The notes under the pieces are model-generated. The model was given only the letters and a program-made list of their open reading frames with translations. It was not told the origin of the DNA and did no database searches. A DNA stretch of 64,000 bases from Proteromonas lacertae (lineage: Eukaryota; Sar; Bigyra; Opalinata; Proteromonadidae). Location: the NCBI GenBank assembly GCA_002245135.1, contig NGBS01000034.1, forward strand, positions 1 to 64,000, in the 5' to 3' direction. This document shows positions 1-10,348 of this stretch, piece after piece. A program made the position numbers and the translations under genes. The number at the start of each line of letters is the position of its first letter. Positions within the stretch are counted from its first letter, which is position 1.

Positions 1-1316
1 TACCTATAGGTCAAAACCTATATCTTTAGCTTGACCTTTACCTTCCTTATACTAACTATTAGTTGACCTCCTATTGAACATGAGTTAAGAAGCATAATCT
101 AACCATATATACAAAATTAATGTTTTATACATCATCTTTCAAATATCATATTTGACTGTCGGTCGATGCTCTTTTATATTACTATTATTTTGATCTATTT
201 CTCAATGATGACTCACAATTACATATAATTAAATAATATTAAATATATTTTAGAATAAAAAAATAAAAGAAAAAAAACATCAAGCTTGATGGTTTGACTT
301 TAATAAATCTTTATTTTTTAAGATTTAGATCATTTAAATGTATAATTACTCAATATTTATAAGACTTTATAATATATGAAACTATAGGGATATCACATTA
401 CCCCCTATCGCATCAAAAGAGTTGTGCATTTATTCAATTGCTGTATGTTAGAGAAGTAGCATTTTAACTACTTCAAAATGTTTTGGAATACGTGATTAAA
501 ATAAAATATTCAGATTATTACATATGGTAAAAGCCAAAGTCAATTCAGATTCTCTCAACCAAGATCTGTTTAAATTCATAACCTTCAATGCAGTCCAGTA
601 CCACAATATTAGACTCACCAGAATTTAGAAGGTTTTTCTTAAATTAGGATATATTATACCTCTAAGAGAGTTTTATAATGATTATTTATTGTCAGAAACT
701 GAGAAAGTAAGAGATTTATTGAAGACAAATCATTAATATCCAGAAATAGAGATTTATTATTATAATTACATTAATATTTGTTTTTTAGAGATAGTAATCA
801 ATATAAATTAATCATCAAAATAACAAGTTGTTTATAAATATGTTAAATATCACTATTGAGTAGTTTGTAGATGAATTTTAATATATTAGAATAGATATTT
901 ATACAATTTCAACTAATCTTATTCTAACTATGGAAACTAAAGTAAAACAGGAAACAAGAATAATCTTTATATAGTTGTATTAAACAAATGTTACTCAGTA
1001 TGTAATTAAAATAGATTTTAACAAATAATGCTCGAGGTTTGACCGACCGTCTGTCAAAGCTAGATTATAGGTTTTACCTATAACCTATAGGTTACCTATT
1101 TATACAACCCTGTTACTTATGAGATAATTCAATAAATTAGTATTTTTCACAATACTTGTGGATTTACTGGACTAGTTTAAAAAAACAAATCATTACTTTA
1201 AAAAATATATAAAATCTCAAGCATTTATATCTGAGATATTTTTTAGATAAATATTTTCTTCTAATCTTCTACTTATTTTTAAATTTAGTATGTAATATTT
1301 TGATAGTAGGTAATTA
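1..1316. repeat. Left arm of 1.3 kb inverted repeat
   Basis: This stretch is the reverse complement of 12958-14280 over its whole length with scattered small differences. Position 1 pairs with about 14280 and TAATTA at 1311-1316 pairs with 12958-12963. It may continue to the left of the window, because the match is still good at base 1. Short sub-repeats built on CCTATAGGTT occur at 1-25 and about 1065-1100, which could mark the two ends of an older, smaller transposon inside the arm. The arm contains a broken hAT-like frame at 524-736. From 740 to 1310 I see no other gene. Confidence 0.93.
524..736 (+). pseudogene. hAT-transposase-like fragment, broken copy
   Basis: This is the left-arm copy of the 70-codon frame at 13541-13753. 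It starts at ATG 524 and shares the first 24 residues. One extra base near 575 and one missing base near 637 put the middle out of frame and create a stop, after which the original frame resumes. The intact copy resembles the region of hAT transposases where an L-x-x-F-I stretch is followed by a P-E-F-R-R-F motif and a proline-rich turn. It is therefore most likely a residue of a DNA transposon rather than a working gene. Confidence 0.55.
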
Positions 1317-1437
1317 TGAAATGTAAGATATTGACTATGTTTGTATATATTCTCTGTTTGTATAAAGATGTCATTATTAAAAATAATCATTAATTATACA
1401 TATATTATGAATATAATACTAGTATAGTATAAAATAT
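1317..1437. other. AT-rich spacer between repeat arm and first glycan gene
   Basis: I see no gene here. The tract runs from the inner edge of the inverted repeat to the probable start of the GT61-like gene at 1438. It may hold the promoter of that gene, but no motif can be assigned with confidence. Confidence 0.4.
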
Positions 1438-2772
1438 ATGTTGATTATTAAATTGTTAATGATGGTTACTATAAGTATAATCTACATAATTAATTTTTGT
1501 TATAAAACAAATACTAAATCTTCTGTGAAATGTGTAGGATATAATTATAATAGAAACATGTATATATAAAAATATATATTACATAAAAGGAAAATGGATT
1601 ATGTCAAGTCTAAGAGGTAATGAATTAAAATGTGTTGCAATAGAAAGTAGAAGAATTAATAAATGTTTTAAGCCAGTTATTACAAAAGGCATTAAAAATT
1701 ATGACATATATATTAATGGATTATCAACATATTTCAGTTTATTCAATCCTGATAATATAGGGCATTTATTATGGGATGATTTATATTCAATGTATTTGTC
1801 ATTAATAAAATTAAATTATCCTATGCAACCATTCAATATTATTTTATCTAAGTCAAAAAGAAAATGGAGAAATGAGTATTATATGTCTATATATGAAAAA
1901 TTTTCAATGAAAAGAATTATATATGAAGAATACATGAATAATAAATCTTATCTAATACAAACGCTTATAGTTGGATTTGGTCATCAATGTCAAAGATGTA
2001 CTAATAAACACTATTCAATTCCAGGAGGAAAGGAGTATAATGCTACATGGTGGATGAGAAAAAGAATGTATTATGGTATATAATATATTTCAATGCAAAA
2101 TAGATTTGGTATTATAGTGGATAATAAAAGATATTCTAATGATGATAAACTCATGTTTGGAAGAATTATTAATCTCTACAATAGCAGATTAAAATTCAAT
2201 ACATAGATTGGAGAAGATATAAAAATTTTGAAGAACAACTAAAATTATTAAGTTGTACAAATATCTATATATCTGGACCTGGAACAGGATTATTAAATTT
2301 TCCTTTTATATCAGATCCTGGTATTATAATTAATTTGGGAGGATTATATAGAGGATGCCCATTTTTTATGGAGCAGTACATTGAAGAAGGATCTATGCAT
2401 TTTATATCTTTATACTATCCATCTAAAAAAAGAGTGTCTGGATTGAATGAAAATGAAATTATAAACTTAATAGATAAGGCTATATATATATTAGAAAAAT
2501 GGAATATCTACAAGTTATTACATAAAAGTAATTTAAATTTAGAAGGGAAAATATTTAAAATAATATCGCAAATGAATTCTTCACTTATGGATAGATTCTT
2601 GTCATTTACAGATTGGGCTAAGGGAGGTGCAGGTGTTTGGGCAGAGAAACTAATATATTTTCCCTACTGCTATAATTTCAATAGTATTGTTAATACAGTA
2701 TTAAACGTAACTTTGTCATTTATAAGTGAATTAGGATGTACAATTAATGTATCACATGAGTTATGCGATTAA
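1438..2772 (+). pseudogene. GT61-like (DUF563/EOGT-type) glycosyltransferase, decayed
   Basis: The region encodes pieces of a family GT61 (DUF563) glycosyltransferase, a group of ER/Golgi enzymes that includes EOGT and plant xylosyltransferases. ATG 1438 begins a hydrophobic N-terminal anchor (LIIKLLMMVTISIIYIINF). The hallmark NIGHLLWDDLYSMY follows in the frame 1601-2083. A piece containing RFGIIVDNKR lies at about 2100-2140, and the frame at 2335-2772 carries the conserved C-terminal part, preceded by an S-G-P-G-T-G motif at about 2270-2295 in another frame. At least three frame changes or stops separate these blocks, so the gene is dead as read. It is the first of a row of plus-strand glycan genes inside the inverted-repeat block. 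The GT61 assignment rests on the NxGHLLWDDL and SGPGTG signatures. Confidence 0.7.
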
Positions 2773-3076
2773 TAACATTGATTATGTTAATAAATTAGAA
2801 AAATAATGATTTATATGAAATATAGTTGGACTAGCCTATGATATTGTGGTGTATCTTCAAAAATTAATCTTAATCAAAATTATTTAAATGGTATAGATCT
2901 ATTTAAAATTACCTGGCATCTATTGGTATGATATACAACATACATGGAAAATTTTGCTATACACCAATCATAATTAATTAGCACACTTTCTTTCTACGAA
3001 TGTCAATCCATTTTCTTTATTAATTATATCAATCAATATCAAAAACCTATATACAAATACTGTCATTCAAAATATT
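2773..3076. other. Intergenic stretch, no gene seen
   Basis: This is AT-rich DNA between the GT61-like and GT4-like remnants. Short reading frames in it have no recognisable motif. Confidence 0.4.
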
Positions 3077-4137
3077 ATGTCATTTTTATTAACTGATATA
3101 TTTTCTATATATTGCTTTATAGCATATCTCATATACATTTTATATATAATTATATTATTAAATAATTATTTACTTATAAAATACATATATTATTGGTATT
3201 TCCAGTAATAGGAAAAAGAGGACCAGCTAATCTTGCTAAATCATATATTAATACTATTAATATATTTAAAAATGATGAAACATTATCTAAAATATTTCTA
3301 TTTGATATAAAAAAGAATATATCTTTCGAATATTTCAAAGTTTTTTCTCAATTAAATAATAGAATTGTTTGGTTTTTACATCCTGATTTTTTTAATTTAA
3401 TAAAGAATATTAATTACTCCTACTTATTTCGGAATACTATATATGGACCTGTTGTTAGTCCTAAGAATTGGTTTAAATTTCCTATGAAAAACACATATGA
3501 AGTTGATTGGAGTAATTCTATAAACAAAATATTTGCATATGTTGTGCAATCTGATAGGATTAAGAATCATCTTATAAAACATTCAAAAAAAGAATAAAAT
3601 TGAAAGAAAGTATTTAGTTTCTCAAGGATGTTTATTATTCAATTTATCTAGTATTATATTAGAATGGGATGAGAGAAAATTTGACATACTAATATATGGA
3701 AAATTTGCTGATATTGATAAAGAAAAGAACTAAGAAGGTTATATAATATGTTAAAACATAATTATAGTATTGTTTTAATAAAATATGGAAGTCATACAAA
3801 AGATAATTTAATATATTATGCAAAGAATTGTAGAATTTTAATATACTATTCATTCTATGACTGTTGGCCATCATCTTTGATGGAAGTTGAAAATCTAGGT
3901 ACATATCCTATAGTTCAACAGTGTGAATTTATTGGTAAATATGGAAAATGTATTTCTAATTTTGTCTTACATGATAAGGAAATAATAGAATCAATATTTT
4001 ATATTATTAATCATAAATATGAATCTGTTAAAATATCAAATTATTATATTAATAGAAATAATTGTTTAAAAATCCTAAAAACAACTTTCCTAGATATATA
4101 CTATAGAAAAACAAATATACATATAAAAAATGAATAG
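3077..4137 (+). pseudogene. GT4-like glycosyltransferase, decayed
   Basis: ATG 3077 opens a short frame that is almost entirely a hydrophobic anchor, typical of the type II enzymes in this cluster. The frame 3193-3597 continues in a different phase with VFPVIGKRGPANLAKSY, resembling the N-terminal Rossmann half of a GT-B glycosyltransferase. The frame 3748-4137 looks like the C-terminal half: a D-N-L-I-Y-Y-A-K-N-C-R segment, then Y-S-F-Y-D-C-W-P-S-S-L-M-E. The latter matches the donor-binding F-x-E-x-x-P-x-x-L-x-E signature of family GT4 in position and pattern. Several frame changes separate the blocks. The fold assignment is moderate and the substrate cannot be told. Confidence 0.5.
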
Positions 4138-5018
4138 TAAGGTTTTTAATATAGGAAAGTTTCTTTGGTATATACTCCCATAAAAAATCTTAAAAGCTGA
4201 ATTACAAATACTGGTTCTTGTTTTCATCATTTTTATAATTATTTATATATCACATACTAATAGCAAAAAGTTTTGTTATATATATAGCAATGTCTGTGTT
4301 AATCTTAAAGCTAGGTCGCACATAATAATATATTCAATTATTACAAAAAGTATAGTTCATGATGAACTAAATTATCATATTAATTTCATATAAAAATATA
4401 ATATTAAAAACCATTTTTACATTGCATTAGATAAATAATCATTTTCATTTATGAAGAATTATACTTCACATTTATTTATTTTCATAGTCAATATAGGCAA
4501 CTGTAATGGTATAGATTTTGGTTCAAAAAATTATGGTAAGAATCCTTTATTTAAGAATCCTTTATCACAAATGCTTAGTTAAAAAGAAGATCTAATAATA
4601 TCATTAGATGGTAAGAATAATGTTAATACAGGTCTTTAGTATATATTGTAGATAATAATGATATAGCTATTTAAAATATAACAAAAGATCATTATACTTC
4701 ATAGAAAGTGTAATAAATTTAAATTATAGCTATTTTAAAATGTAACAGGAGAACAAAAGTATTGGAATGCTGCATTAAAAAATAATACTATAATATCGGG
4801 AAAAGACATTTCTTTGACGATATTAATAGTATTATTAATACTATTAATTATTAATTATATAGTTGGAATTGATTCAAAAATATATAGAGAAAAAGAAATG
4901 CTGTTTTATAATGTGGATATTGGAGAGTATTATTCCTCATTATATGCTAACTATTTTACATTTATAATTAAATGATGTTTTATCATAATTTTATGAATTA
5001 ATAATTCAATCTTTATTT
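4138..5018 (+). pseudogene. Coding remnant of unknown family
   Basis: No intact gene lies here. Around 4450-4580 there is a protein-like run (IDFGSKNYGKNPLF) after a hydrophobic start. Around 4740-4800 a second run reads TGEQKYWNAALKNNTI. Both are interrupted by stops within tens of codons, and the rest is AT-rich. The setting and hydrophobic start suggest another eroded membrane-anchored glycan gene, but I do not recognise the family. Confidence 0.3.
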
Positions 5019-6152
5019 ATGAATTTTATAGTGATAATTCACATAATTATCATATTATCAATGATTAATTATTACTATAATATATGCATTGAAATTAAAA
5101 CGGTACATCTAACTAATAAAATGAATGATTATATGATTATATCTCCTTCTATCCTTATATATAATAAATCGTTAGGAAGAATGAATTTTAACTGTCTAAA
5201 GAACAATAAATATTTATTCTATCATAGTAACAGAAAGAGTAGTAATATAGGTGTTGCAATTATGCCATTCTTGTTGTGGTATCCAAAGAATATATTGAAA
5301 AGAGCATTTTTGCATGCATTAAACTTAGTAAGAACAATGTGTATAAGTAATAAATCTATGATTGTCTATGCTATACTGACTATTGACATTAATATATCAT
5401 ATTTATTTAATGATCAAGATTATATTGAAAAACAAAATTGTAGTAAGTATAACTTATGTTATGATTTTTTATCTTTAGACTTCAATTATTTGCTATTTAA
5501 TGTTAAAGGATATAGATCAAAATGTTCATTATTGTATGGCAATATTGAACAAAATATATTTGCTTCTGAATTTGTAAAAAGGACTATATTCACTCCTCAT
5601 AATGAATGTATATTTTCTGGAAGATATGCTTCAGCAGTTAATCTATACCCTGTAATACCTTTCATTCTAAAAATATTCGACTATTTTGATTATGTAATAA
5701 AATATGACATTGATAACAAGGTTAGTAATATATCAATAGATTCAGTATTTTATTCTGTATTAAAACATAAATACGAATTAGCAGGATGCAATATTGTCAA
5801 TGATAATAAAATATTAAGCACAAATATACATAAAATGATATTCCTATATTTAGCTAATCTATCAAACAAATGCAACGAATCTATATTTGGAAAAGGTTTT
5901 AGTAAAGAAATAATTTGGAATGAAAATGTTGTACTTCATGGTAGAATTACATTTTCATGGCTTGGCTTATATAATTCTCCAGAAATTAGAGATTTTTTAA
6001 AACACTATATATCGTTTAAAGAAGGAATATACAAATACAGATGGGGAGATCAACAATTCTATTTAAATTCTTTACTACTTTTTTCAGATAGAAACAAATT
6101 AGGAATATTAAATACAAATCTATGCAAAACGCACAACATAACAATGTTTTAG
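5019..6152 (+). CDS. GT15-like mannosyltransferase
   Basis: This is a full-length 377-residue type II membrane protein with an N-terminal anchor (residues 2-22). The C-terminal part carries a motif close to that of family GT15 alpha-1,2-mannosyltransferases (fungal Kre2/Mnt1). A G-L-Y-N-S-P-E-I-R-D-F-L segment parallels the family's N-F-E-I-A-D-L-x-F-F block, and YKYRWGDQQFYL parallels the family's YERWGDAPVHS. An upstream V-I-K-Y-D-I-D-N stretch (about residue 226) may be the acidic metal-binding site. GT15 enzymes extend mannose chains in the Golgi from GDP-mannose. The ATG at 5019 directly precedes the anchor, so the start is convincing. It is the longest intact gene of the cluster. The family call is by motif only; another GT-A family with an R-W-G-D-Q motif is possible. 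Confidence 0.6.
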   Translation: MNFIVIIHIIIILSMINYYYNICIEIKTVHLTNKMNDYMIISPSILIYNKSLGRMNFNCLKNNKYLFYHSNRKSSNIGVAIMPFLLWYPKNILKRAFLHALNLVRTMCISNKSMIVYAILTIDINISYLFNDQDYIEKQNCSKYNLCYDFLSLDFNYLLFNVKGYRSKCSLLYGNIEQNIFASEFVKRTIFTPHNECIFSGRYASAVNLYPVIPFILKIFDYFDYVIKYDIDNKVSNISIDSVFYSVLKHKYELAGCNIVNDNKILSTNIHKMIFLYLANLSNKCNESIFGKGFSKEIIWNENVVLHGRITFSWLGLYNSPEIRDFLKHYISFKEGIYKYRWGDQQFYLNSLLLFSDRNKLGILNTNLCKTHNITMF

Positions 6153-6233
6153 CTGATATATATCTAAATATATTTGCAGTTATCACAAGCTAATTTTATT
6201 TATACAATTAGTACATATTTCCATAAAATTTGA

Positions 6234-7166
6234 CAAAAATCATTCTACATTATATTAATAACAATTATAATATCTCATACATATATATTTCTTTATTTAT
6301 TAATTTTATTATATTTCAGCTTATATTTATCAAACAATCTTACCAAATATAAAAACAATATATATAGCTATATTTTTGTCACTTCATATTTTAAAAATCC
6401 TACAACAATAGAACATACACATGATGATTATGTAATGTGGAAAAATTATTTCTTCCAAATAATAAACACTTCACTAATTATATTTACTGATTATAGTAAG
6501 GAAGCAGAAGAATTAATAAAAGGGCATAGTTATATTTCTGCATATAAATTTAACTCTATATGGGATTTACCTTGCTATAATATAAATACAAAAAAGCAAT
6601 ACGAAGATATTATGAAACATGATCCATATAAGAAAGTACATAATTCTTTTCTATATGCTATTTACAATGCAAAAATGTGGTTTCTCAATAAAGTTACTGA
6701 ATTATATAACAGTAGTTTATATATTTGGATTGATATAGGTTGCATAAGATCTGAATTAAAGTTTTACAACTTTCCAGATAAACATACAATTACATATTTA
6801 GCAAATCTGAATTCTATGTTCTTTTTTGTTATTAATACTATACATATATCTAATATTAGTTTATCTAATATGCTATGTAAAAGAATGATCGAAGGAGGTA
6901 GTTATGGAGGAAATAGGGAAAATATTCAACAATTTAATAAAGAATATTGGACAATTCATAATAAATTTGTTAAATTAAATAGTTGTATATATGATGATCA
7001 AAATTTACTGCTCACCACTATAATTAAATATAAACATGTGAAACTATTTAATGTTGCTAATAGAAACTTATGCACAAAACAATTATGGTTGAAGTTCATT
7101 TGTTTATATGCAAATTTTAGTAAATGGAGAATTGAAAATGAACATATAGATAAGTATATTATTTAG
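6234..7166 (+). CDS. HtrL/YibB-family protein, start unresolved
   Basis: The protein resembles the bacterial HtrL/YibB family (Pfam HtrL_YibB), putative glycosyltransferases of surface polysaccharide loci. The diagnostic part is a K-M-W-F-L-N-K segment, then a short gap, then LYIWIDIGCIRSE, matching the family's F-x-W-I-D-I-G-x-x-R core. A G-G-S-Y-G-G loop and D-D-Q-N-L-L follow, as expected. The first ATG is at 6435, but the open frame reaches back to 6234, and this upstream part encodes a membrane anchor (about 6282-6329) and a family-like SYIFVTSYF segment. The true start is therefore upstream and is not an ATG as read: the start codon is lost, non-standard or joined by splicing. Spacing to the next gene is three bases (7167-7169). 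Confidence 0.65.
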   Translation, partial: QKSFYIILITIIISHTYIFLYLLILLYFSLYLSNNLTKYKNNIYSYIFVTSYFKNPTTIEHTHDDYVMWKNYFFQIINTSLIIFTDYSKEAEELIKGHSYISAYKFNSIWDLPCYNINTKKQYEDIMKHDPYKKVHNSFLYAIYNAKMWFLNKVTELYNSSLYIWIDIGCIRSELKFYNFPDKHTITYLANLNSMFFFVINTIHISNISLSNMLCKRMIEGGSYGGNRENIQQFNKEYWTIHNKFVKLNSCIYDDQNLLLTTIIKYKHVKLFNVANRNLCTKQLWLKFICLYANFSKWRIENEHIDKYII

Positions 7167-7169
7167 TAT

Positions 7170-8276
7170 ATGTTTATTGTATATATAACAAAGCTGTTAT
7201 TTATAATTAGTGTGTATATGCTTATTAACTATTTTATATTAATATCAACCACATACATTAAAGTCCTCAAAATAATGAAAGTTAATAATGATTTATTTGT
7301 CTTTTCCTATTATTATGATGATAGGTATAAATCCATTAGATTATTAATTTTAAAAAAATCAAATTTAATACTAAAAAATATATCATGCTGGATTAGAATT
7401 GATAATATATTATACAAAATCAGTAAGATTGGTATTAACCAAAATGACAAATATGGAAAGAATGAAATAATACCTGAATTAGATTATTGTAATATTCTGA
7501 TATATTTAAATGTTAGAAGAACACTTTATAACAAAATACAGAGCATTAAAATAGAAAATTATACCATATCTATAACTCCTACATTTGTTGCATTCAGTAA
7601 TATTGATTCTAATATAATAATTTGTTTAACTACTTTTATTAATATAAAAGATGAGAGAAAAATATTAAGAGTTATTAGAAAAGCAATTGAATTAAAAGTA
7701 AAGAGAATATTTATTTATTATAGCAGCAGTTCTAATGATGTATTTGAAATACTTAAAAAATATATTATAATTAATTTCATAGAATTAATAATTCTAAAAG
7801 ATCATTATATATTGGATAAAGCAGGATATCATGGACAAATAATTAAACATAATGATTGTCTGTATAGAAATATGAATAAATATCAGTTCATTATTTTCAA
7901 TGATTTAGATGAACAAATCGTTCCTTCAAGCAAATACAACTCAATATTAGATATGTTATATGGTATAGATAAATATAAAAGTGATATATATTATTTTAAG
8001 CAAATATTATTTCCTTTATACACATATAAAATGAATGAAAGTTTTAATTATTGTGTAATTGATAATTATTATAACAAAAAATATATAATAAATAATCCTA
8101 TGAAATTTTTAAAATTATCAATTCATTACTATTTAGATGCTTATAAAATAATTAAAGAAAAATATGTAAATTTAAAATTCGGATGTTTTATGCATTATAG
8201 AATACCTACAACAAGAATAATGAAATACTGCAATAGAAATAAAAAGTTATCAAACTATTCTTCATATAGATTTTAA
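7170..8276 (+). CDS. GT92 (DUF23) family glycosyltransferase
   Basis: This is a 368-residue type II membrane protein that looks complete, with an N-terminal anchor at residues 5-28. The GT92 pattern is clear: K-R-I-F-I-Y-Y-S-S-S-S (179-188) is the strand-loop seen as FYVYxxS in the family, GYHGQIIKHNDCLYR (219-233) is the hGQ-x-x-x-x-N-D-C motif, and IIFNDLDEQIVP (241-252) is the metal-binding D-x-D-E site. GT92 enzymes such as C. elegans GALT-1 add beta-1,4-galactose to fucose on N-glycan cores; substrates elsewhere are unknown. The gene begins three bases after the HtrL/YibB-like gene and ends 24 bases before the next gene, so the three genes are tightly packed on one strand. Confidence 0.8.
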   Translation: MFIVYITKLLFIISVYMLINYFILISTTYIKVLKIMKVNNDLFVFSYYYDDRYKSIRLLILKKSNLILKNISCWIRIDNILYKISKIGINQNDKYGKNEIIPELDYCNILIYLNVRRTLYNKIQSIKIENYTISITPTFVAFSNIDSNIIICLTTFINIKDERKILRVIRKAIELKVKRIFIYYSSSSNDVFEILKKYIIINFIELIILKDHYILDKAGYHGQIIKHNDCLYRNMNKYQFIIFNDLDEQIVPSSKYNSILDMLYGIDKYKSDIYYFKQILFPLYTYKMNESFNYCVIDNYYNKKYIINNPMKFLKLSIHYYLDAYKIIKEKYVNLKFGCFMHYRIPTTRIMKYCNRNKKLSNYSSYRF

Positions 8277-8300
8277 TGAATTATTAATATTTTATTCATC

Positions 8301-8849
8301 ATGTATATTTGTGTATATTGTTATTATTCTTTTATTTTCCTATTTTTTTCTTTATTGTGGTGTTTAATAACTGATTACTCCTCATCCAATATTTATGTTA
8401 TAGTGTCGTCTTGTAGAAGAGACAGTTCATTTCACTTGAACAATTCCTACATATCTTTCAAAGTAGTTTTTCGTAAGTGTAACAGATCAACTAATCATCT
8501 AGACTCTTATGAAGCTGGATTAATGTTAGATTTTATTATTCAAAATTATAATAAAAATTGTAAAAATAAATACATATTTATTCATGACCATGAAAAATCA
8601 TGGCATTATCCTGTTAGTATTTATAAACGATTAAAATATTTAAATGAAATGAAATACATAACAAATATAAAATTTGGAGGATTATACTGTATTTATTTAC
8701 AATTCGGATCTAAACATAATTATGAGTTATTGTTTAATAGGACTTATGAAATTGACAAATATATGAGAATTAATGGATTTATAAATATATCAATGTTACA
8801 ACTATATCAAAATAATAAATATTTCCGTGTTGTTCGACAATTATTGTAG
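8301..8849 (+). CDS. DUF3431-like protein, N-terminal part
   Basis: ATG 8301 starts a 182-codon frame with a hydrophobic anchor (residues 2-24). Further on, S-Y-E-A-G-L-M-L-D-F-I-I-Q-N-Y and YIFIHDHEKSWHYP resemble the DUF3431 family: an acidic residue, a Y-x-x-x-I-x-x-N-Y helix, then F-x-H-G/D-H-x-x-S-W-H. The DUF3431 family is common in fungi, oomycetes and algae and is thought to be glycosyltransferase-like, with no proven reaction. The frame ends at 8849, but recognisable coding continues to about 9040 in the next frame (VNIRRGLKQYVL and NYMEYMWSIIFG). The gene is thus probably frameshifted near its 3' end. Confidence 0.55.
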   Translation: MYICVYCYYSFIFLFFSLLWCLITDYSSSNIYVIVSSCRRDSSFHLNNSYISFKVVFRKCNRSTNHLDSYEAGLMLDFIIQNYNKNCKNKYIFIHDHEKSWHYPVSIYKRLKYLNEMKYITNIKFGGLYCIYLQFGSKHNYELLFNRTYEIDKYMRINGFINISMLQLYQNNKYFRVVRQLL

Positions 8850-9043
8850 ATAATAGCAGAATTGTTCAACATACAAAGCCATTTTATGTAAATATAAGAA
8901 GAGGATTAAAACAATATGTACTGAATGGAAATAACAAATTATCAGGCAATTATATGGAATATATGTGGAGTATCATATTTGGGATTGTAAATATATCATA
9001 TCCTCCTGACTGCGTTTATAACATTAAAAAATTAATACATAAT
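8850..9043 (+). pseudogene. Out-of-frame 3' tail of the DUF3431-like gene
   Basis: This stretch encodes a run from R-I-V-Q-H-T-K-P-F-Y to about S-Y-P-P-D-C-V-Y-N in a frame one base away from 8301-8849. No start codon or separate gene signal precedes it, and the DUF3431 family normally has a C-terminal part with a W at this position. I read it as the displaced end of the upstream gene. From 9044 to 9254 I see only AT-rich spacer. Confidence 0.4.
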
Positions 9044-9254
9044 TGAAATATTAATTGAAGGATATAATCACAAGCTGTTGTTTAATGCTAAGTATTGGAG
9101 TTTAAGTATATAAACTTCAAAATATAAATATGATCCTTAATTTATAACCTATATTATTAAAGTATTTATACTATAAATGTTTGATAATATTTGTATTGCT
9201 TAATAAAAAGCACAAGTAATATACAAAATGGTATATAAATATTATGAAATATAG

Positions 9255-10256
9255 TATAATTTAAAAGTCATACACTCTAGTTATATAACTTATAATTTAT
9301 TATTCTTATTTGTTTTAATTATTAATATCTTCTACTTTCATAGTGATAGAATTAATCAAGATATATGGAAAGATTTTTTGATAATTAATCATAACAAAAA
9401 TAAGTCGAGAATATTTTTCTATCCTTATATTGGATGTGGTTTTGCCAACAAAATTCCTACATTAAGTAGTAGTATTCTTTTATCAATTGTTTCTAACCAT
9501 CCTTTGTACATAGTTGGATGGAATGATTTATTGTATTATTATAAACTTCCTAAAAAATTATTTTTAGAATATATAAATAATTATCATCTAAAAGTATTCA
9601 ATAAGGATAATATATTTGTTTTAAATGAATTACGAAAAGGAATTTCAATAAAAATTTATAGATACCATAGCTATACATCAACTATACTACTATTTTATAA
9701 TTTGACTATGAATATTATTATTGGTTATAGAAAATATAAACACATATATAATAATTTAGACTCATTTCTTCAGTTTGTATTTTTAATTCCAACATCTACA
9801 ATATCTAATTACATTCAAAAGTTTAAAAGTTTAAAAAGAAGAACTTTTGTAGTAGGAATACACATCAGAACAGGTTATTTATCTGATTTTGGAGAAAATG
9901 ATAAAAGGTTTTTTAATAATCAAAGTTTAAATGTTTATATACAATCAATATCTAATTATATAGACAAAAATAAGAAGAATGAATGTAAATTATTCATAAT
10001 TTCAGATTCATCCATAATAAAGAACATTATCGCCAAGACTTTTCAACACTACCTTTTTAACTTTACAATTCCTGGCAAAATTTGTCATGCAAGGTATGCT
10101 ATGCATAACAATCATAAATTAAATAAATGTGTAATTAAGTTTATAGCTGAAAATTATATACTCTCTGAATGTAATGTTCTGATCGGCAGTAGAAAAAGTA
10201 CATACTTTGGGATTGCTTGTAATAGAAGAAATATTAAATGCATTTCAGTAATGTAA
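9255..10256 (+). CDS. Fucosyltransferase-like (GT37/GT11/GT23 superfamily), start unresolved
   Basis: The protein has the layout of GDP-fucose-dependent GT-B enzymes of the xyloglucan/NodZ/FUT8 type. A G-C-G-F-A-N-K-I motif near the N-terminus corresponds to G-L-G-N-x-L. The central VVGIHIRTGYL matches the H-I-R-T-G donor loop, LFIISDSSIIKNI follows, and a late S-E-C-N-V-L-I-G-S-R-K-S-T-Y-F-G segment matches the family's L-S-x-x-D-x-L-x-x-S-x-x-S-T-F-G. The open frame starts after the stop at 9252 and encodes a hydrophobic anchor at about 9294-9338. No ATG occurs before residue 100 of the conserved domain, and the first plausible non-ATG codon is uncertain. The catalytic region looks complete. 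A fragment of a related gene lies at 22340-22497. Confidence 0.6.
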   Translation, partial: YNLKVIHSSYITYNLLFLFVLIINIFYFHSDRINQDIWKDFLIINHNKNKSRIFFYPYIGCGFANKIPTLSSSILLSIVSNHPLYIVGWNDLLYYYKLPKKLFLEYINNYHLKVFNKDNIFVLNELRKGISIKIYRYHSYTSTILLFYNLTMNIIIGYRKYKHIYNNLDSFLQFVFLIPTSTISNYIQKFKSLKRRTFVVGIHIRTGYLSDFGENDKRFFNNQSLNVYIQSISNYIDKNKKNECKLFIISDSSIIKNIIAKTFQHYLFNFTIPGKICHARYAMHNNHKLNKCVIKFIAENYILSECNVLIGSRKSTYFGIACNRRNIKCISVM

Positions 10257-10348
10257 TTAACCTTATATTTCATCAAAAAGTATTACATTACTGATGGATT
10301 AATTATATTATCAAAATGATTGGGTTGTCTAAAATAGATTGTGTATTA
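10257..10348. other. Short spacer before fold-back repeat
   Basis: This is AT-rich DNA between the fucosyltransferase-like gene and the fold-back repeat at 10349. No gene is seen. Confidence 0.35.
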
